Source of the DNA: Halosegnis marinus
Lineage (GTDB): Archaea; Halobacteriota; Halobacteria; Halobacteriales; Haloarculaceae
Reading direction: 5' to 3'
Assembly: GCF_029338355.1 (NCBI RefSeq)
Contig: NZ_CP119802.1
Location: 806,001-870,000 of the forward strand
Length of the DNA stretch: 64,000 bases
The notes under the pieces were generated by a model. That model was given only the letters and a program-made list of their open reading frames with translations. It was not told where the DNA came from and searched no databases. The position numbers were made by a program, and so were the translations under genes. The first letter of the stretch is position 1. Every line of letters begins with the position of its first letter. Below are positions 33,686 through 41,944 of the stretch, one piece after another.

Positions 33686-35110
33686 GTGTCACGGCTCGCG
33701 CGGCTCGCGGCGCTGGTCGCCGGGCTGCTCGCGGACGCGAACGTCATCGAGGAGCGGCGGCTGCGCGAGACGGTCGACCTCTCGTGGCCCCGCGTCGTCA
33801 CCGGCTTCGCCATCATGTCGAAGCGGACGGTGGACCTCGCGATAGTGGGGGTCGCCGTCGGCGAGACGGCCGTCGCGGGGCTCACGGTCGCCAACGCCTA
33901 CTGGACCGTGGGCAAGCTCCTGTTCATCGGGCTGGCCGGGGGGACGCTCTCGCTCGTCTCGCAGAACGTCGGCGGCGGCGACGACGCCCGCGCGACGGGG
34001 GTCGTCCGGGCGAGCCTGCTCGCCGCGTTCGTCCTGTCGCTCCCGCTCGCGGCGGCGTTCGGGCTGGGCGCGGAGCCGCTCGCTGGCCTCGTCGGCGGCG
34101 GCGAGGCGGCGACGGGCCACGCCGCGGTGTACCTCGCCGTCGTCGCCCCGGGACTGGTCTTCGAGGCGCTGAACCTCGTCGCCTCGCGCACCTACGCCGG
34201 CGTGGGGAACACGACGACGCCGATGGCCGTCCGGGCGCTCGGGGCCGCGCTGAACGTCGCGCTCTCCGCGACGTTCGTGTTCGCCTTCGACCTCGGCGTG
34301 TTCGGCGCGGGGCTGGGGACGACGCTCTCGACGCTGCTCGTCGCCGTCGTCTTCGCGTGGGGGATGACCGGGCGCTCGTACGCGGGTCGGGGGGCCAGCC
34401 CGCTCCCGGTGTTCGGCGCGTCGGTCGTCGACCGCCGGCTCGTCGGGCAGCTCGGGCGCGTCTCCGCGCCGCTCGTCGCGCGCCGCGTCGCGCAGGGCGT
34501 CGTCGTGTTCCCGCTGCTCGCCGTCGCCGCGACGTTCGGCCCCGTCGTCCTCGCGGCCGTCGGCGTCGCGCGGCAGGTCAGGCAGCTGCTCAACAGCTTC
34601 ACGTGGGGCTTCTCCATCGCGGCCTCGACGCTCGTCGGGCAGGCGCTCGGCCGCGGCGACGAGGACGCCGCCCGCGCGTACGGCCGGGAGATAACGACCC
34701 TCTCGGCGGTCGTCTACCTGCTCGCCGCGGCGCTCGTCGTCGCGCTCTCACGGCCCATCGCGTCGGTGTTCGTCGGTCCCGACGCGGTCGGGACGACGGC
34801 GCTGTTCGTCGCCGTCGCCGCGGGCAGCGCCGTCGCGCTCGGCGTCGACGGCTCCGTGACCGGCACGCTCCGCGGTGCCGGCGACACCCGCGTCCCCTTC
34901 GTCGCCACCCTCGCCGGCCTCTACCTCGTCGCGCTCCCGCTCGCGGGGCTCGGCGTCGTCACGTCGCTCGGCGCGACGGCCCTGCTGTTCGCGCTGCTGG
35001 CCGAGACCGGGGTTCCAGTGCTGGTGAACGTGTGGCGCTTCCGGACGGGGGCGTGGGTGGCCGTCAGCCGGGCGTACCGGCCCGATGCCGACTCCGACCC
35101 CGGCGACTAG
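33686..35110 (+). CDS. MATE-family efflux transporter
   Basis: The protein is 474 residues with about 12 hydrophobic helices in two bundles. Family features are WPRVVTGFAIMSKRTVDLAIVG near the N-terminus, GGTLSLVSQNVGGGDDARA, the A-rich helices, GFSIAASTLVGQALGRGDEDAAR in the second bundle and GTLRGAGDTRVPF. MATE carriers export drugs or metabolites against H+ or Na+. The substrate is not predictable. The start is GTG at 33686, about 95 bases from the divergent ribE start; the divergence may be of interest for flavin-related export, but nothing in the sequence shows that. Confidence 0.9.
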   Translation: MSRLARLAALVAGLLADANVIEERRLRETVDLSWPRVVTGFAIMSKRTVDLAIVGVAVGETAVAGLTVANAYWTVGKLLFIGLAGGTLSLVSQNVGGGDDARATGVVRASLLAAFVLSLPLAAAFGLGAEPLAGLVGGGEAATGHAAVYLAVVAPGLVFEALNLVASRTYAGVGNTTTPMAVRALGAALNVALSATFVFAFDLGVFGAGLGTTLSTLLVAVVFAWGMTGRSYAGRGASPLPVFGASVVDRRLVGQLGRVSAPLVARRVAQGVVVFPLLAVAATFGPVVLAAVGVARQVRQLLNSFTWGFSIAASTLVGQALGRGDEDAARAYGREITTLSAVVYLLAAALVVALSRPIASVFVGPDAVGTTALFVAVAAGSAVALGVDGSVTGTLRGAGDTRVPFVATLAGLYLVALPLAGLGVVTSLGATALLFALLAETGVPVLVNVWRFRTGAWVAVSRAYRPDADSDPGD

Positions 35111-35161
35111 CGGGAAACCCGCGACCGGAGGGCTTTCGTCGGCCGGGCGTCCCCTCCCGGT

Positions 35162-35410
35162 ATGGCGCGCTCCATCCTCGGGACGATAGGACTGGCCGCG
35201 ACGGTCGCGCTCGCGGCCCCCATCGCCCTGTTCGGGGTGAACCGACTGCTCGACGGCGAGACGGTCGTCGGCGCGGCGGCCGTCGGCGTCGCGGTCCTCA
35301 TGCTGCTCGTCGAGCGGTACCTCACGACGCCGGGCGACATCCCGGGGAAGGTGCTCGGCGCGACGGTCGGACGGGTCGTGAAGGAGCCGGACGAGGACGA
35401 CGAGGACTAG
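35162..35410 (+). CDS. Small two-helix membrane protein, conserved in haloarchaea
   Basis: The protein is 82 residues. Two hydrophobic helices (ILGTIGLAATVALAAPIALFGV and VVGAAAVGVAVLMLLVERYL) are joined by a short loop with LLDGET. The C-terminal cytoplasmic tail has PGDIPGKVLGATVGRVV and ends acidic (KEPDEDDED). No function is known. It follows the MATE gene by 51 bases and overlaps the convergent 35407-35676 gene by four bases. Confidence 0.72.
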   Translation: MARSILGTIGLAATVALAAPIALFGVNRLLDGETVVGAAAVGVAVLMLLVERYLTTPGDIPGKVLGATVGRVVKEPDEDDED

Positions 35411-35676
35411 ATCGGGTCGTCCGGGTCGTGGACCGAGGCCATCCGCTCGGCCTCCGTGGCGAACCGCTCGCGGTCGTCCTCCCCGGTCTCCCCGAGGTTG
35501 TCCGGGCTCACGTCGAGCGCGGCGGTCGTCTCCCGCTGGTCGGTGAAGGAGGTGAGCGCCCGCTCCTTGCGGAAGTACCGCTCCCCGTCCGGCGTGGCGT
35601 ACGTCAGGATGATGAGGTTCTGTTCGTCGTCGGAGTAGGTGCGCTCGACAAGCCAGACGCGGACCTCGTCGGTCAT
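35407..35676 (-). CDS. Small acidic conserved haloarchaeal protein
   Basis: The protein is 89 residues, soluble and without cysteines. The N-terminal half looks like a three-stranded beta sheet (EVRVWLVERTYSDDEQNLIILTYATP, split here as VRVWLVERTYSDDEQ and LIILTYATPDGERYF). The C-terminal half is helical and acidic (LGETGEDDRERFATEAERMA). The pattern is reminiscent of small haloarchaeal proteins that lie next to membrane-protease genes, but I do not recognise a named family. ATG at 35676 is the only plausible start. It shares the strand with the DUF3267 gene, 38 bases away. Confidence 0.7.
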   Translation of the reverse strand: MTDEVRVWLVERTYSDDEQNLIILTYATPDGERYFRKERALTSFTDQRETTAALDVSPDNLGETGEDDRERFATEAERMASVHDPDDPI

Positions 35677-35714
35677 AGGCGGCGGTACGGCGCCGGCCGC
35701 GAAAAGGTCGGGGG

Positions 35715-36590
35715 CTACGCCCGCGGCCGCCGCAGCGCCGTGCGGAGGAGCGCGAACGCGAGGCCGAGCGCCGCGCCGGTCACGAGGACGCCGGGACCGA
35801 CGCCGACGGATATCTCGTCGGGACGGTTCACGAACGAGAACACGTACGAGAGCGTCCCCGGGCGGCCGAGCGTGAGCGACTCGACGCCGAGCGCGCCGAG
35901 CACGACCGGTCCGCCGATTCCGACGACGACGAGCAGGGCGACGGCGGCGACCGCCGCGCCGGCCAGCGCCTCCCACGCCACCGTCGTCACGGAGAGGTCG
36001 GGCACGCGGTCGCCCGGCCGACCGATGACCCGCACCCCGTCCTCGTGGTCCTCCATGAGGACGTGCGCCGGGAAGGAGACGAGCGACAGCGCCATCCACA
36101 CGTCGGCGACCGCGCCCGCGGCGTTCGCGGCGAGCGGGAGCGCGAGCCACCCCCACCCGGTGGCGAGCATCAGTGGCGTCCCGACGGCCGTGAGGACCAC
36201 GAGCGGCGCGAGGACGATGACGAGCGCCTCGTTGCGCGTGAACCGCCCCTCGCTGGAGGCGTACGCGTACGGGAGCACGAAGTGCGCGACGCCGACGCCG
36301 TAGCGCGGGTCGCCGCCGTACCGGCGGAAGGCGAGGCCGTGAACCCACTCGTGGGGGACGATTATCACCGTGGCGAGGACGGCTACGACGAGGAAGTCGA
36401 GCGCGCTGTTCCACCACGCCACGCCGGGGAAGAAGTCGAACGTCGCCGGGCGGCCGGCGACGGCCGCGAACAGGCCGCCGAACAGGGCCAGCGCGACGAC
36501 GAACCCGAGCAGGCCGACGGCGCTCATCTGGATGACGACGCCCCGCGACAGTTCGAGGTCCGCGAGCACGACCTCCTCGTCAGTTGTCAT
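35715..36590 (-). CDS. DUF3267 / HExxH membrane protein
   Basis: The protein is 291 residues. About six to seven hydrophobic segments surround a conserved HEWVHGLAFRRYGGDPRYG at residues 80 to 98. H80, E81 and H84 form an HExxH zinc site within a membrane helix, as in site-2-type or DUF3267 proteins. The following FVLPYAYASSEGRFTRNEALVIVLAP is the family pattern for the second helix pair. An intramembrane peptidase activity is possible but unproven for DUF3267. It lies near a PrsW-type gene only in the sense of the same window, not adjacent. ATG at 36590. Confidence 0.85.
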   Translation of the reverse strand: MTTDEEVVLADLELSRGVVIQMSAVGLLGFVVALALFGGLFAAVAGRPATFDFFPGVAWWNSALDFLVVAVLATVIIVPHEWVHGLAFRRYGGDPRYGVGVAHFVLPYAYASSEGRFTRNEALVIVLAPLVVLTAVGTPLMLATGWGWLALPLAANAAGAVADVWMALSLVSFPAHVLMEDHEDGVRVIGRPGDRVPDLSVTTVAWEALAGAAVAAVALLVVVGIGGPVVLGALGVESLTLGRPGTLSYVFSFVNRPDEISVGVGPGVLVTGAALGLAFALLRTALRRPRA

Positions 36591-36638
36591 ACCCGCCCGA
36601 CGACGAGAACCCCCTTAACCGTTGTCAGGTACCCGGTG

Positions 36639-38480
36639 TCAGTCCGCCGCGCCCTCGACGGCTTCCTGCGGGCGCTGTGCCTCCTCCATCAGTTCGTCGA
36701 GCGTGGTCTCGGAGGGGGCGTTGTTGATGAGCACGTCTATCGGGAGCGTCGGCGCGCCGTCGATGAGGTTCTCCAGCACGACCAGCCGCTCGCGGGCCCG
36801 CGACATGCCGACGTAGAAGACGCGGCGCTCGTTGTCGGTGAGGACGGGGACGGGGTCGGTGCCCTTCTCGAAGGTGACGCCCTCGGGGAGGTCGCCCTCC
36901 TCGACGCTGGCGGCCATCTGCTCGACCACCTTCTCGGTGAGGTCCGTACAGACGAACACGTGGTCGGCCTCGCGGCCCTTCGCGGAGTGGATGGTGCCGA
37001 CGCGGACGCGGTCGGCGTCCATCCCGGCGTAGGGCCCATCGAAGTACGCCTTCACGGAGCGCTCCTGGAAGTTCGAGGTGCGCGTGAGCATGTCGGCCGC
37101 GCTGGCCGGGCCGGGGGTGAAGGGCGCGTACTCCTGGACGAAGTCGGGCGCGACCTCGAAGTCCTCCAGGCGCGCGTCGTTACGCTCCTTCAGGTCGTCG
37201 AGCGCGTCGAAGAGGTCGTCGCGCTCGCCCGTGCCGAACGCCGAGTCGGCGAGCATCTCCGCGAGCCGCCGGGCTTCGAGGCCGGTCATGTGCTCGTCGG
37301 CCTCCGTCTTCTCGATGGCGCGGACGTACCCCTCCAGCCGGTCGGTCCACATCCGCATGTCCGTGAGCGAGGTGTACGGGATGCCGAGCGACGTGAACTC
37401 CTCCATGAACTGGAACAGCTGGTAGCGCGCGCGGAACAGCACCATCACGGTGTCCTCGTCGGTGGTTTCTATCGTGTCGCGGACGTTCCGCACCAGGTCG
37501 AGCATCGACGGCGAGCGGACGGCCTCGACGCTGCCGCCCTCCTTGCGCGGCTTCAGGTCCTTCTCCTGTCGCTCCGTGATGTGGCGTATCTGCCGGTTCA
37601 CGACGTTGAGGACGTTCGACGGGAGCCGGTAGGAGTTCGGCAGCACCACGTCCTCGTCCGGGTCGGCTTCGAGGAGCAGGGCGGGGTCGGCGCCCTGCCA
37701 CGCGTAGACGACCTGGTCGTCGTCGCCGGCGATGAGCACCGACTCCATGTGCGGCTTCCACTCCTCGTACACCTCGTGCTGGAGCGTCGTGATGTCCTGG
37801 AACTCGTCGATGACGAGGTGGTCGACGTTGGGGACGAGCGAGCGCTGCTTCACGCGTTCGAGCATGTCGGCGAAGCCGACGACGCCCTCCTCGCCCTTGT
37901 GGGCGCGCCACGCGCGGATGGCCTCGGGCACGTCGAGGCGGTCGTCGTCGCTCGACCACGTCGGCGTGTACTTGTTGCCGGTCTGGGCGTTCGGGTCGAT
38001 GTCCGGCGGCAGGCGAACCTCCTCGACGTCCCACTGGAAGGGGACGTCGTACCAGTCGGCCACGTCGCGGCGGGTGCGCTGGAGCCACTGGGAGGTGGCG
38101 ATGACCTTGTTGCCCATCGTCGTCGAGGTGGCGGAGCGCCGCCGGTTCGAGTCGTACTCTCCCTCGAAGTCCAGCCCGTAGCTCTCGCAGAACTCCTTCT
38201 TGTGCTCCTCGCCGACCACGTCGCCCCGCGAGAGGTCGAGCAGTTCGTACGCCTTCGCGTGCATCGTACAGACGTTCCCCTTCAGCGACTTCGGGGAGCG
38301 GTCCAGCCGCTCGGCCAGCCGCTCGCGGATCTCCGCGGCCGCGGCGCGCGTGTAGGAGACGACGAGGATGTCGCGGACGGCGACGCCGTCGTCGAGCATC
38401 TCGTCCACCCGGTCGAGCAGGGCGGTGGTCTTCCCGCTCCCCGGCCCGCCGAACAGCCGGGTGACGTGTGGGTCGCTCAT
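36639..38480 (-). CDS. UvrD/Rep-type superfamily 1 DNA helicase
   Basis: The protein is 613 residues. Walker A GGPGSGKTT is at 11-19, motif Ia is VVSYTRAAAAEIRERL, motif II LVIDEFQDIT, motif III LIAGDDDQVVYAWQGAD, motif IV VMVLFRARYQLFQ, motif V VGTIHSAKGREADHVFV, and motif VI FYVGMSRARERLVV. It is a 3'-to-5' SF1A helicase expected to act in repair or replication restart. It is shorter than bacterial UvrD (about 720). ATG at 38480 is preferred to the one at 38492 because a TATA box sits exactly 26 bases before 38480. Confidence 0.92.
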   Translation of the reverse strand: MSDPHVTRLFGGPGSGKTTALLDRVDEMLDDGVAVRDILVVSYTRAAAAEIRERLAERLDRSPKSLKGNVCTMHAKAYELLDLSRGDVVGEEHKKEFCESYGLDFEGEYDSNRRRSATSTTMGNKVIATSQWLQRTRRDVADWYDVPFQWDVEEVRLPPDIDPNAQTGNKYTPTWSSDDDRLDVPEAIRAWRAHKGEEGVVGFADMLERVKQRSLVPNVDHLVIDEFQDITTLQHEVYEEWKPHMESVLIAGDDDQVVYAWQGADPALLLEADPDEDVVLPNSYRLPSNVLNVVNRQIRHITERQEKDLKPRKEGGSVEAVRSPSMLDLVRNVRDTIETTDEDTVMVLFRARYQLFQFMEEFTSLGIPYTSLTDMRMWTDRLEGYVRAIEKTEADEHMTGLEARRLAEMLADSAFGTGERDDLFDALDDLKERNDARLEDFEVAPDFVQEYAPFTPGPASAADMLTRTSNFQERSVKAYFDGPYAGMDADRVRVGTIHSAKGREADHVFVCTDLTEKVVEQMAASVEEGDLPEGVTFEKGTDPVPVLTDNERRVFYVGMSRARERLVVLENLIDGAPTLPIDVLINNAPSETTLDELMEEAQRPQEAVEGAAD

Positions 38481-38502
38481 GGGGAAATACACAGGAGCGA
38501 CC

Positions 38503-38510
38503 GATATAAG
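38503..38510 (-). promoter_or_regulatory. TATA box of the UvrD/Rep-type helicase
   Basis: On the minus strand CTTATATC is centred 26 bases before the ATG at 38480. It is a strong match in GC-rich sequence and decides between the two in-frame starts. Confidence 0.7.
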
Positions 38511-38617
38511 CGGCGTGGGTCGTTCTCGAGCGCGAACGGGCCGTTCGCGCCCCCGCTCGGGGCGTTCGGGGGACGCCGGGGGGCGGAACCCGGCGACGGG
38601 AGCGGCGGCGCGAACGA

Positions 38618-38625
38618 TTCATAAC
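38618..38625 (+). promoter_or_regulatory. TATA-like promoter of the 38648 winged-helix gene
   Basis: TTCATAAC is centred about 26 bases before the ATG at 38648 and starts the seven-gene plus-strand run. Confidence 0.6.
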
Positions 38626-38647
38626 CGGCGGTCGCCTACTTAGAGGT

Positions 38648-38941
38648 ATGCAGGCCAAGCGGGAGTTCCGCGACCGCGAGGAGTCGGAACTCACGGTGCT
38701 GGACGCCCTCGTCGACCGCCACGAGGAGGGGATGACCGTCTTCGAGCTCCGGTCGAGCGTCGATATGGGTATCGACCGCATCGAGGCCGCGCTCGGCGAA
38801 CTGAAGGACCAAGGCCTCATCCGCGTCGAGGACGAGGACGGCACCACGCGTATCCGGCCGGACGAGCGCGTCGTCCCGGACGGCGACGACCGCCCCGAGC
38901 CGTCGCTCGTGGAGTCCATCCGCGAGAAGCTCCCGTTCTGA
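38648..38941 (+). CDS. Small winged-helix protein, DUF6432-like
   Basis: The protein is 97 residues. The winged-helix core is LTVLDALVDRHEEGMTVFELRSSV, DMGIDRIEAALGELKDQGLI and a wing VEDEDGTTRIRP. It resembles the haloarchaeal DUF6432 family from memory. The tail RPEPSLVESIREKLPF is well conserved in style. It lies 39 bases upstream of the YgfZ/GcvT gene and probably shares its transcript, though a T-rich stretch (gctttttgc) may be a second promoter for ygfZ. DNA binding is inferred from fold only. Confidence 0.85.
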   Translation: MQAKREFRDREESELTVLDALVDRHEEGMTVFELRSSVDMGIDRIEAALGELKDQGLIRVEDEDGTTRIRPDERVVPDGDDRPEPSLVESIREKLPF

Positions 38942-38980
38942 CGCGGTTCGCTTTTTGCCGCGGGGCGTCTCCTCGTAGCA

Positions 38981-40069
38981 ATGACGACCGTTCCGGACGC
39001 CCACGAGGCACACGGCGCGACGTTCCGCGAGTACGACGGCCGCCGGGTCGTCGAGGAGTACGGCCGCCCCGAGCGCACCCACCGGGCCGTGCGCAACGGC
39101 GTGGGGGTCATCGAGGCCCGCTACGGCATCGTCGAGGTGACCGGCGACGACCGCGTGGACTTCGTGGACAACGCCGTCTCGAACGCCGTCCCCGCCGATG
39201 ACGGCCGCGGGGTGTACGCGCTCCTCCTCGACGCCCAGGGCGGCATCGAGACCGACCTCTACGTGTACAACGCCGGCGAGCGCCTGCTGTGTTTCACGCC
39301 GCCGCGGCGCGCGGCGCCGCTCGTCGACGACTGGCGCGAGAAGACGTTCATCCAGGACGTGGAGATACGCGAGGCGACGGACGACCTCGGCGTCTTCGGC
39401 GTCCACGGCCCGACCGCGACCGAGAAGATAGCGAGCGTGCTCCACGGCGGCGCTGGCGCGCCCGACGAGCGCCTCTCGTTCGTCCGCGGGTCGATGGGCG
39501 ACGCCGGCGTCACCGTCATCCGGAACGACGACCTCGCGGGCGAGGAGGGGTACGAGGTCGTCTGCTCGGCCGACGGCGCCGCGGAGGTGTTCGAGACGCT
39601 CGTCGTCCGCGGCAACAACGCCGTCCCGTTCGGCTACCGGACGTGGGAGACGCTCACCCTCGAAGCCGGGACGCCGCTGTTCGAGACGGAACTCGAGGGG
39701 ACGGTCCCGAACGTGCTCGGCCTGCGGAACGCGCTCGACTTCTCGAAGGGGTGTTACGTCGGCCAGGAGGTCGTCTCGAAGATAGAGAACCGCGGCCGTC
39801 CCTCCCGGCGGCTCGTCGGCCTCGCCGCCGACGCGCTCCCCGAGGCGGGCGCGGCGGTGTTCGACGGCGACAGCCACGTCGGGGAGGTGACCCGCGCCGC
39901 CGTCTCCCCCACCCGGGAGGAGCCGCTGGCGCTCGCGCTCGTCCGCTTCGACGCCGACCTCGGGGACGCGACGGTCCGCGTCGGGGGCGAGGACGTGCCC
40001 GCGACCCGCGAGGAACTCCCGTTCGTCGAGGGCTCCGAGCGGTCGGCGCGCCTGCCGACCTACGAGTAG
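38981..40069 (+). CDS. ygfZ: YgfZ/GcvT-domain folate-binding protein
   Basis: The protein is 362 residues. The GcvT-like fold is shown by RTHRAVRNGVGVIEARYGIVEVTGDDRVDFVDN, LLDAQGGIETDLYVYN and GVHGPTATEKIASVL (read in order). The YgfZ signature KGCYVGQEVV puts the conserved Cys at residue 258, and RRLVGLAADALPEAGAAVF begins the C-terminal barrel. YgfZ-type proteins use folate and help repair or assemble some Fe-S clusters; they lack the glycine-cleavage activity of GcvT. No gcvH or gcvP is nearby, which supports YgfZ over aminomethyltransferase. It follows a DUF6432-like winged-helix gene. Confidence 0.88.
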   Translation: MTTVPDAHEAHGATFREYDGRRVVEEYGRPERTHRAVRNGVGVIEARYGIVEVTGDDRVDFVDNAVSNAVPADDGRGVYALLLDAQGGIETDLYVYNAGERLLCFTPPRRAAPLVDDWREKTFIQDVEIREATDDLGVFGVHGPTATEKIASVLHGGAGAPDERLSFVRGSMGDAGVTVIRNDDLAGEEGYEVVCSADGAAEVFETLVVRGNNAVPFGYRTWETLTLEAGTPLFETELEGTVPNVLGLRNALDFSKGCYVGQEVVSKIENRGRPSRRLVGLAADALPEAGAAVFDGDSHVGEVTRAAVSPTREEPLALALVRFDADLGDATVRVGGEDVPATREELPFVEGSERSARLPTYE

Positions 40070-40118
40070 CCGGTCGCTCGCCCGACGGTTTTTGTCCCCC
40101 CGCGTCGGACGCCGCCGT

Positions 40119-40571
40119 ATGGAGGAACACCTGCTGGTCCCGGTAGACGGCTCCGAGGAAGCGGAGGCCGCGCTGGAGTACGCGCTCGAACGGTTCCCGG
40201 GCGAGGAGTTGACCGTCGTCGCCGTCGTGGACCCGGCGGACGCGGCCGTGGCCGACTCGATGGCCGCGCCGTACGAGTCGCCCGTGGACGCGCCCGGCGT
40301 CGGCGCGGAGTGGCTGGCGGACGCCGAGGAGTCCGCCCGCGAGCGCGTCGCGCTGGCCGGCGAGCGCGCCGAGGAGACGGGCTTTACCGCCGAGACGGTG
40401 GTCCGGGTCGGCCGTCCCGGCCACGCCATCGTCGAGTACGCCACGGACAACGACATCGACCACATCGTGATGGGGAGCCACGGGCGCTCGGGGCTCTCGC
40501 GCGTCCTGCTCGGCTCCGTCGCGGAGACGGTGATGCGCCGCGCCGACTGCCCGGTCACCGTCGTCCGGTAG
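40119..40571 (+). CDS. Universal stress protein (UspA family)
   Basis: The protein is 150 residues, a single Usp domain. It starts MEEHLLVPVDGSEEAEAALEYAL and has the ATP-binding motif G-x2-G-x9-G-S in GSHGRSGLSRVLLGSVAE, followed by VMRRADCPVTVVR. ATP-binding Usp proteins sense or buffer stress; haloarchaea encode many. The start ATG has a T-rich TATA-like element (ggtttttg, 40088-40095) at leaderless spacing, so it probably has its own promoter within the plus-strand run. Confidence 0.95.
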   Translation: MEEHLLVPVDGSEEAEAALEYALERFPGEELTVVAVVDPADAAVADSMAAPYESPVDAPGVGAEWLADAEESARERVALAGERAEETGFTAETVVRVGRPGHAIVEYATDNDIDHIVMGSHGRSGLSRVLLGSVAETVMRRADCPVTVVR

Positions 40572-40617
40572 AGGGAGGACGGAAGCCTTTTGTTCAGGAA
40601 CGTGTCAATTCACGCGA

Positions 40618-41382
40618 ATGGTCGAGGCGTTCGCCGTCGCGTCCGGTAAGGGCGGCACGGGTAAGACGACCAGCACGCTCGCGCTCGGGATGGCGCTGGC
40701 CGACGAGCACGACGTGACGGTCGTGGACGCCGACACGGGAATGGCGAACCTCCTCTTTCACGCCGGCCTCGCCGACGCCGAGACGACGCTCCACGACGTG
40801 CTCGTCGGCGAGACGGCCGACGTGCGCGAGGCCGCCTACGACCGGTTCGGGATGCGCGTCGTCCCCTGCGGCACCTCGCTCGCGGCGTTCGAGGCGGCCG
40901 ACCCCGGGCGGCTGCGCGACGCGGTCGCGGAGCTCGCGGCCGACACCGACGTCCTCCTGCTCGACTCGCCCGCGACCCTCGGCTCGAAGGCCGCGGTGCT
41001 CCCGGTCGTGCTCGCCGACCGCGCCGTCGTCGTCCTCCGGCCCACCGTCCCGGCGCTCTCCGACGGGCTGAAAGTCCAGGAGTACGCGCTCTCGTACGGC
41101 ACGGGCATCGCCGGAACGCTGTTCAACAAGGTGCGCGACCCCGCGGACGGAACCATCGAGAAGGCCGAGCGCTACTTCGAGGGGCCGACGCTGGCGACGG
41201 TGCCCGACTCCGACGCCGCCCGGGCGGCCCGCGCCGCCGGCGAACCCCTGCTGGCGTACGCGCCCGACAGCGAGGCCGCGGCCGCCTACCGGCGCGCGGC
41301 CGACCGCATCGACGTGCGCGACGGCGGCGAGGACGCCGTCGCCGACCGCTTCCGCTCGGCGGTGGTGCCGGACCCGCCATGA
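40618..41382 (+). CDS. MinD/ParA-family P-loop ATPase
   Basis: The protein is 254 residues. The deviant Walker A motif SGKGGTGKTT at residues 9-18 has the signature Lys before the GG, the Walker A' VTVVDADTGMANL follows, and LLLDSPATLGSKAAV is the Walker B/switch region. The C-terminal helix typical of membrane-binding MinD is not obvious: the protein ends DRFRSAVVPDPP. It may position a cellular cargo or regulate its partner. The next gene overlaps it by four bases (ATGA), which strongly suggests that the two products work together. Confidence 0.9.
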   Translation: MVEAFAVASGKGGTGKTTSTLALGMALADEHDVTVVDADTGMANLLFHAGLADAETTLHDVLVGETADVREAAYDRFGMRVVPCGTSLAAFEAADPGRLRDAVAELAADTDVLLLDSPATLGSKAAVLPVVLADRAVVVLRPTVPALSDGLKVQEYALSYGTGIAGTLFNKVRDPADGTIEKAERYFEGPTLATVPDSDAARAARAAGEPLLAYAPDSEAAAAYRRAADRIDVRDGGEDAVADRFRSAVVPDPP

Positions 41383-41906
41383 ACGTCCCCGCGGGCGACC
41401 TCGTGCGCTCGCGGGTCGTCGCCGACGCGGCCGTCCCGCTGGAGACGGCCCTCGACCGGCGGCTCACGGGCTATCTCCTCCTGCGCCCGGCGGACCCGCT
41501 CGCGCCCGACGACGACGGCGGCGTGCTCACCCTCCGCGACGGCGTCCCGACCGTCGCCTACCACGAGGACACCGACCGCGGGGGCGCGACCGCGCTCGGG
41601 GCGCTCGCCTCGTCGGGACCGTACCGCGCGGAGCTGTACGCGACGGACGGGGCCGACCTCGACGGGGTCCACGGGGTCGAGGGGCTCCGCGTCGCCCCCG
41701 GCGCCGCCGCCGAACAGGTGGCCGACGACCCGGCGCTGGCCGCCCGGGCCCGCGAGCGCGCGCCCGACGACCGCGACGGGGACCCCGACGACCCCGTCGA
41801 GGCGTTCCTCGCGGACGAGGAGCGAATCGCCGGCATCAGGGAGCGCGCCCGCGAGGAGGCCGAACGGCGCGCCGCCGAGTGGGGCTTCGCGGACGCGACG
41901 GAGTAG
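41379..41906 (+). CDS. Unknown partner of the MinD/ParA ATPase
   Basis: The protein is 175 residues, soluble and acidic, with no cysteine or clear catalytic motif. The N-terminal part (MNVPAGDLVRSRVVADAAVP) and the middle look alpha/beta (GGVLTLRDGVPTVAYHEDTDRGG, ELYATDGADLDGV). The C-terminal third is a long charged helix, likely coiled (EERIAGIRERAREEAERRAAEWGF). Its ATG overlaps the upstream ATPase stop, so translation is coupled. An activator or adaptor for the ATPase is the natural inference. I do not recognise the family. Confidence 0.78.
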   Translation: MNVPAGDLVRSRVVADAAVPLETALDRRLTGYLLLRPADPLAPDDDGGVLTLRDGVPTVAYHEDTDRGGATALGALASSGPYRAELYATDGADLDGVHGVEGLRVAPGAAAEQVADDPALAARARERAPDDRDGDPDDPVEAFLADEERIAGIRERAREEAERRAAEWGFADATE

Positions 41907-41944
41907 GCCCCCTGCTTCTTCCCCGGGCCGGACGAACGACGGCC

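Noticed and set aside
40618-41382. ParA of a plasmid-type partition system
   Set aside because: No parB-like gene or centromere-like repeat is present nearby, and the partner lacks an HTH. It is better read as a chromosomal MinD-like protein.
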